Origin: Umbilicaria muhlenbergii
Taxonomy: Eukaryota; Ascomycota; Lecanoromycetes; Umbilicariales; Umbilicariaceae
Direction: 5' to 3'
Assembly (NCBI GenBank): GCA_000611775.1
Contig: KK106981.1
Location: forward strand, 2,541,211-2,605,210
DNA: 64,000 nucleotides
In this document: piece after piece, positions 62,159 through 64,000 of the stretch
Layout of the letters: every line of letters starts with the position of its first letter
Numbering within the stretch: position 1 is the stretch's first letter
Position numbers and translations under genes: made by a program
Notes under the pieces: generated by a model
Database searches by the model: none
What the model was told of the DNA's origin: nothing
What the model saw: only the letters and a program-made list of their open reading frames with translations

Positions 62159-62506
62159 TGTTATGACTTAATCAAGACAGTACTTGAAAGTATGCACTTG
62201 CAGTGAACAGTTGATATCAATCAAAGTGATCAAGGTGAGTGAGGGCTTGAACACTTCAATTACCTCAATCAGGGTAATCAAGCTGTTTGAAGTGATTGAG
62301 GATTCAATCATTATGATCACCTCAATCATATGAGTCTCCTATAGTCTATATAATCACAGGTAGATTCATAGTTAGAAGCTCATGCTCAACTCATATATTA
62401 AAGGCAATCTATTAATTCTATCTTCTAAGTTCTATTCTTTCATCATGATATCAATAGTTCAGTGAATGACAGTATTACTTCAGTCATTATGACATTACCT
62501 GTTACA
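62159..62506 (+). repeat. 3' LTR of the second D copy
   Basis: 348 bp and aligned without gaps to 55007-55354. Followed by GAAGG. Confidence 0.92.
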
Positions 62507-62571
62507 GAAGGCTTGCAACTGTGAATATCATCATACTCATGAAAGCATGAGTTTTTAAAGAGAGGAGGCAA

Positions 62572-62719
62572 TGTGAGCATCTGATGTATGAAACTCATCA
62601 GGTGCTAATTCAGAATAAGAAAGATTATATTTAACAACAACACAATCTTATGAAAATAACTTTCACTAATGAATCAACTTTATGAAGAAACTCAGTCAAT
62701 AAACATCACTTTTAACACT
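62572..62719 (+). repeat. 3' LTR of the third C copy, first 148 bp
   Basis: It matches 39289-39436. It is preceded by the same purine-rich tract as the LTR at 33954 and is interrupted by the B LTR that starts at 62720. Confidence 0.85.
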
Positions 62720-62949
62720 TATCAGGACTATGCAGATTATGAATTAATGCATATGTTTTAATAGCTGACATTTAGCTACAGAGAAGAATTCTAATCTAAG
62801 GAGCAAAAGGAAGAAAAAGCATGAAGATTAAAGTCTTTATGTGCATGTTAAGTTCATTAGTTTAATCACTGTTAACCTGTTCAGTCATTCAGTTTGATAC
62901 ATCATTCAGATCATTCAGTTCAATTTAATGTTTAAACATAAATCTGACA
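62720..62949 (-). repeat. 3' LTR of the second B copy
   Basis: 230 bp from TATCAGGAC to CTGACA. It is most similar to the solo LTR at 1812-2041. Confidence 0.88.
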
Positions 62950-64000
62950 TTACCTTCTTCTTTATTTAGTGAACTTCATGAGCTGATCATCTACTTTTCT
63001 GCTTTGTCATTGATGTATTCAGTGACTCAGCTGACTTATTTGAGTATCTCTCATGAAATACCTCTTTCAGTTCAAGTGAGTGTTTAAACTCATCAGCATT
63101 GTATCAGGTCTTATCAGATAAATATTCTTTTCATGTCACTTTGTACTGTAATCTGTTTTTTCATCAACAGTTATCATTAATCTGTTCAACTTCTTATTTC
63201 AGTTCAGCCTGTTCAGTTATTACTGATGACAGTGATGGCTCAATTTGTTCAAGCAAAAGATCATTCACAGTGAGTTATAATAAAAAGATGTGAAATACAG
63301 GGTGTATTTTCATTGATTCAGGCAGTTCAAGTTCATATGCTTAAGCTGATACTTTCTTCTTAATTCAGAAAGGTCCTTCATTCTTGTGATTCAACTTTTT
63401 AAACAGATGAGTCATTCAAATATTCTTTATTAACAATCATATCAGGTCTCTCACTTGATATGTTGAGGTTAATATTTAAATTTTATTCATGAAGTCTTCT
63501 TGCTGAAGTTGTGCTGCTGTCATGTTTTCTTGTAACATCACATGTAAAACTTTCATGTGATTTGTTATGAAATCAGTCTTTTCCTTCAGAATTCATTCTC
63601 TTGTCAGCAGAGGTGAGGTGATCAATCATTCAAAGTTAAAACTCATTCAGAGGTGATATCCCTTATTAGCAAAGAATGATGAGACTTTGATGAAGTCAGA
63701 ATCTGCATTGTTGACTGTAAACTCAGTCATTGATAATTATTTTGCTCAGTCATCTTGCTGATAGTTCACAAATGCTTTAAGGTAGCATTTAATATTCATA
63801 TTTGCATTTTCAGACTGCCTGTCTGTCTTTGAATGAAAAGCGGTTGAAGGTTTCAATCTGATTCAGAGTTGTTCACACAGGTATTTTCAAAGTAATATTA
63901 TAAACTGTGATCCTTAGTCTGATGTAATCATCTGTGATAATTCATGAAATCTTCACACATTGTGAAGTAATAATTTTGTGATGTATTTTGTTGATGTTCC
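62720..64000 (-). mobile_element. Family B (second copy): 3' LTR and 3' part of pol, runs off the window
   Basis: The LTR at 62720-62949 matches the other B LTRs. It is followed by B internal sequence in minus orientation that aligns with 27686-28740: chromodomain about 62950-63190 and integrase from about 63300 to the window end. It was inserted in the 3' LTR of a C element; the left target copy would be ACACT (62715-62719). The other end lies outside the window. Broken. Confidence 0.88.

Larger units (their letters stand above)
55007..62506 (+). mobile_element. Family D (second copy): complete but broken Ty3/gypsy chromovirus
   Basis: A 7.5-kb element between GAAGG copies (55002-55006, 62507-62511), inserted in the 3' region of a C element. 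LTRs are 348 bp. Parts: gag about 55390-56260, with a zinc knuckle near 56205-56250; protease near 57160; RT about 57860-58400; RNase H about 58560-58990; integrase about 59170-59638 and 60730-60920, split by a 1.1-kb foldback insert; chromodomain about 61470-61620; an antisense frame after it. It is closely related to element A in coding sequence but has a different U3. About 29 LTR differences in 348 bp, all transitions. Dozens of breaks. Confidence 0.93.
39289..62719 (+). mobile_element. Family C (third copy): host of nested E, D and B elements
   Basis: Own sequence: 39289-41894, 50891-55006 and 62512-62719. Parts: 5' LTR 39289-39743; gag about 39930-41100 with a CCHC knuckle at about 40714-40755 (CNYCDKHKHKELNC); RT about 41450-41894, resumed at 50891-51140 after element E; RNase H about 51340-51720; integrase about 52150-52800; chromodomain about 53320-53510; a long 3' region; and the start of the 3' LTR at 62572, cut at 62719 by element B. 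Where both LTRs can be compared (about 148 bp) they differ at about 22 sites, 21 of them transitions. It is broken many times over and older than all elements inside it. Confidence 0.88.

Noticed and set aside
1-64000. Excess of TGA and TCA triplets as a sign of a non-standard genetic code
   Set aside because: The same transition bias occurs on both strands and in non-coding LTRs, so it is a mutation pattern, not a code.
1-64000. tRNA or rRNA genes
   Set aside because: No cloverleaf, B-box-like or rRNA-like stretch was noticed by eye. A tRNA scan was not possible.

Overview
This window looks like a gene-poor, AT-rich, repeat-filled block from a filamentous ascomycete fungus. The evidence is the set of element types: chromodomain-bearing Ty3/gypsy retrotransposons (chromoviruses), one Ty1/copia remnant and one Fot1/pogo-type DNA transposon, all decayed by C-to-T (G-to-A) change. 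The species cannot be read from the sequence; a Pezizomycetes-like, transposon-rich genome is only a guess. No host gene could be named with confidence, and no tRNA, rRNA or CRISPR was seen.

Layout. 1-1230 is a balanced-composition flank that keeps CpG and TGG, with short unrecognised minus-strand reading frames. From about 1.3 kb on, almost everything is repeat. I use letters for families. 1812-2041 is a solo LTR of family B. 2042-9560 is the 5' end of a family C element (minus strand) whose LTR was split by a complete family A element (2533-9132, plus). 9561-11390 is very AT-rich old sequence. 11391-19648 is a complete family E element (minus). 19862-21857 is a Fot1-like DNA transposon with 47-bp terminal inverted repeats. 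22200-23490 is an unrecognised, decayed coding-like stretch, and 23814-24135 is an inverted-repeat cluster. 25765-27165 is a copia fragment joined to the 3' part of a second C element (27166-34408), which carries a complete B element (27455-33345, minus). 34409-34975 is a foldback-like repeat. From 35689 to the window end there is one nest: a D element (from 35689) holds a C element (from 39289), which holds a complete E element (41895-50885), a complete D element (55007-62506, itself holding a 1.1-kb foldback insert) and a B element (from 62720) that runs off the window.

Boundaries are firm because five complete LTR elements have matching 5-bp target duplications: A CTTAA, E(minus) AAATA, B GCCTG, E(plus) CTGTG, D GAAGG. 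LTR lengths are also constant within a family (C is 455 bp in three places, once after removing the A insertion). Hand comparison of four LTR pairs gives about 121 differences over 1,290 bp, all of them transitions and none an indel. The nested order fits the divergence: E and D copies (about 7 and 8%) lie inside a C copy whose LTRs differ by about 15%.

The most interesting signal is on the antisense strand between the chromodomain and the 3' LTR. Families A/D and E both carry a second reading frame there, opposite to gag-pol, with a six-cysteine cluster followed by a charged helical segment. It is recognisable in A, in one D copy, in both E copies, and as a lone copy at 9600-9785. It looks like an accessory antisense gene carried by fungal chromoviruses, possibly expressed from the 3' LTR. 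All LTR elements here are broken fossils and are described only as such.
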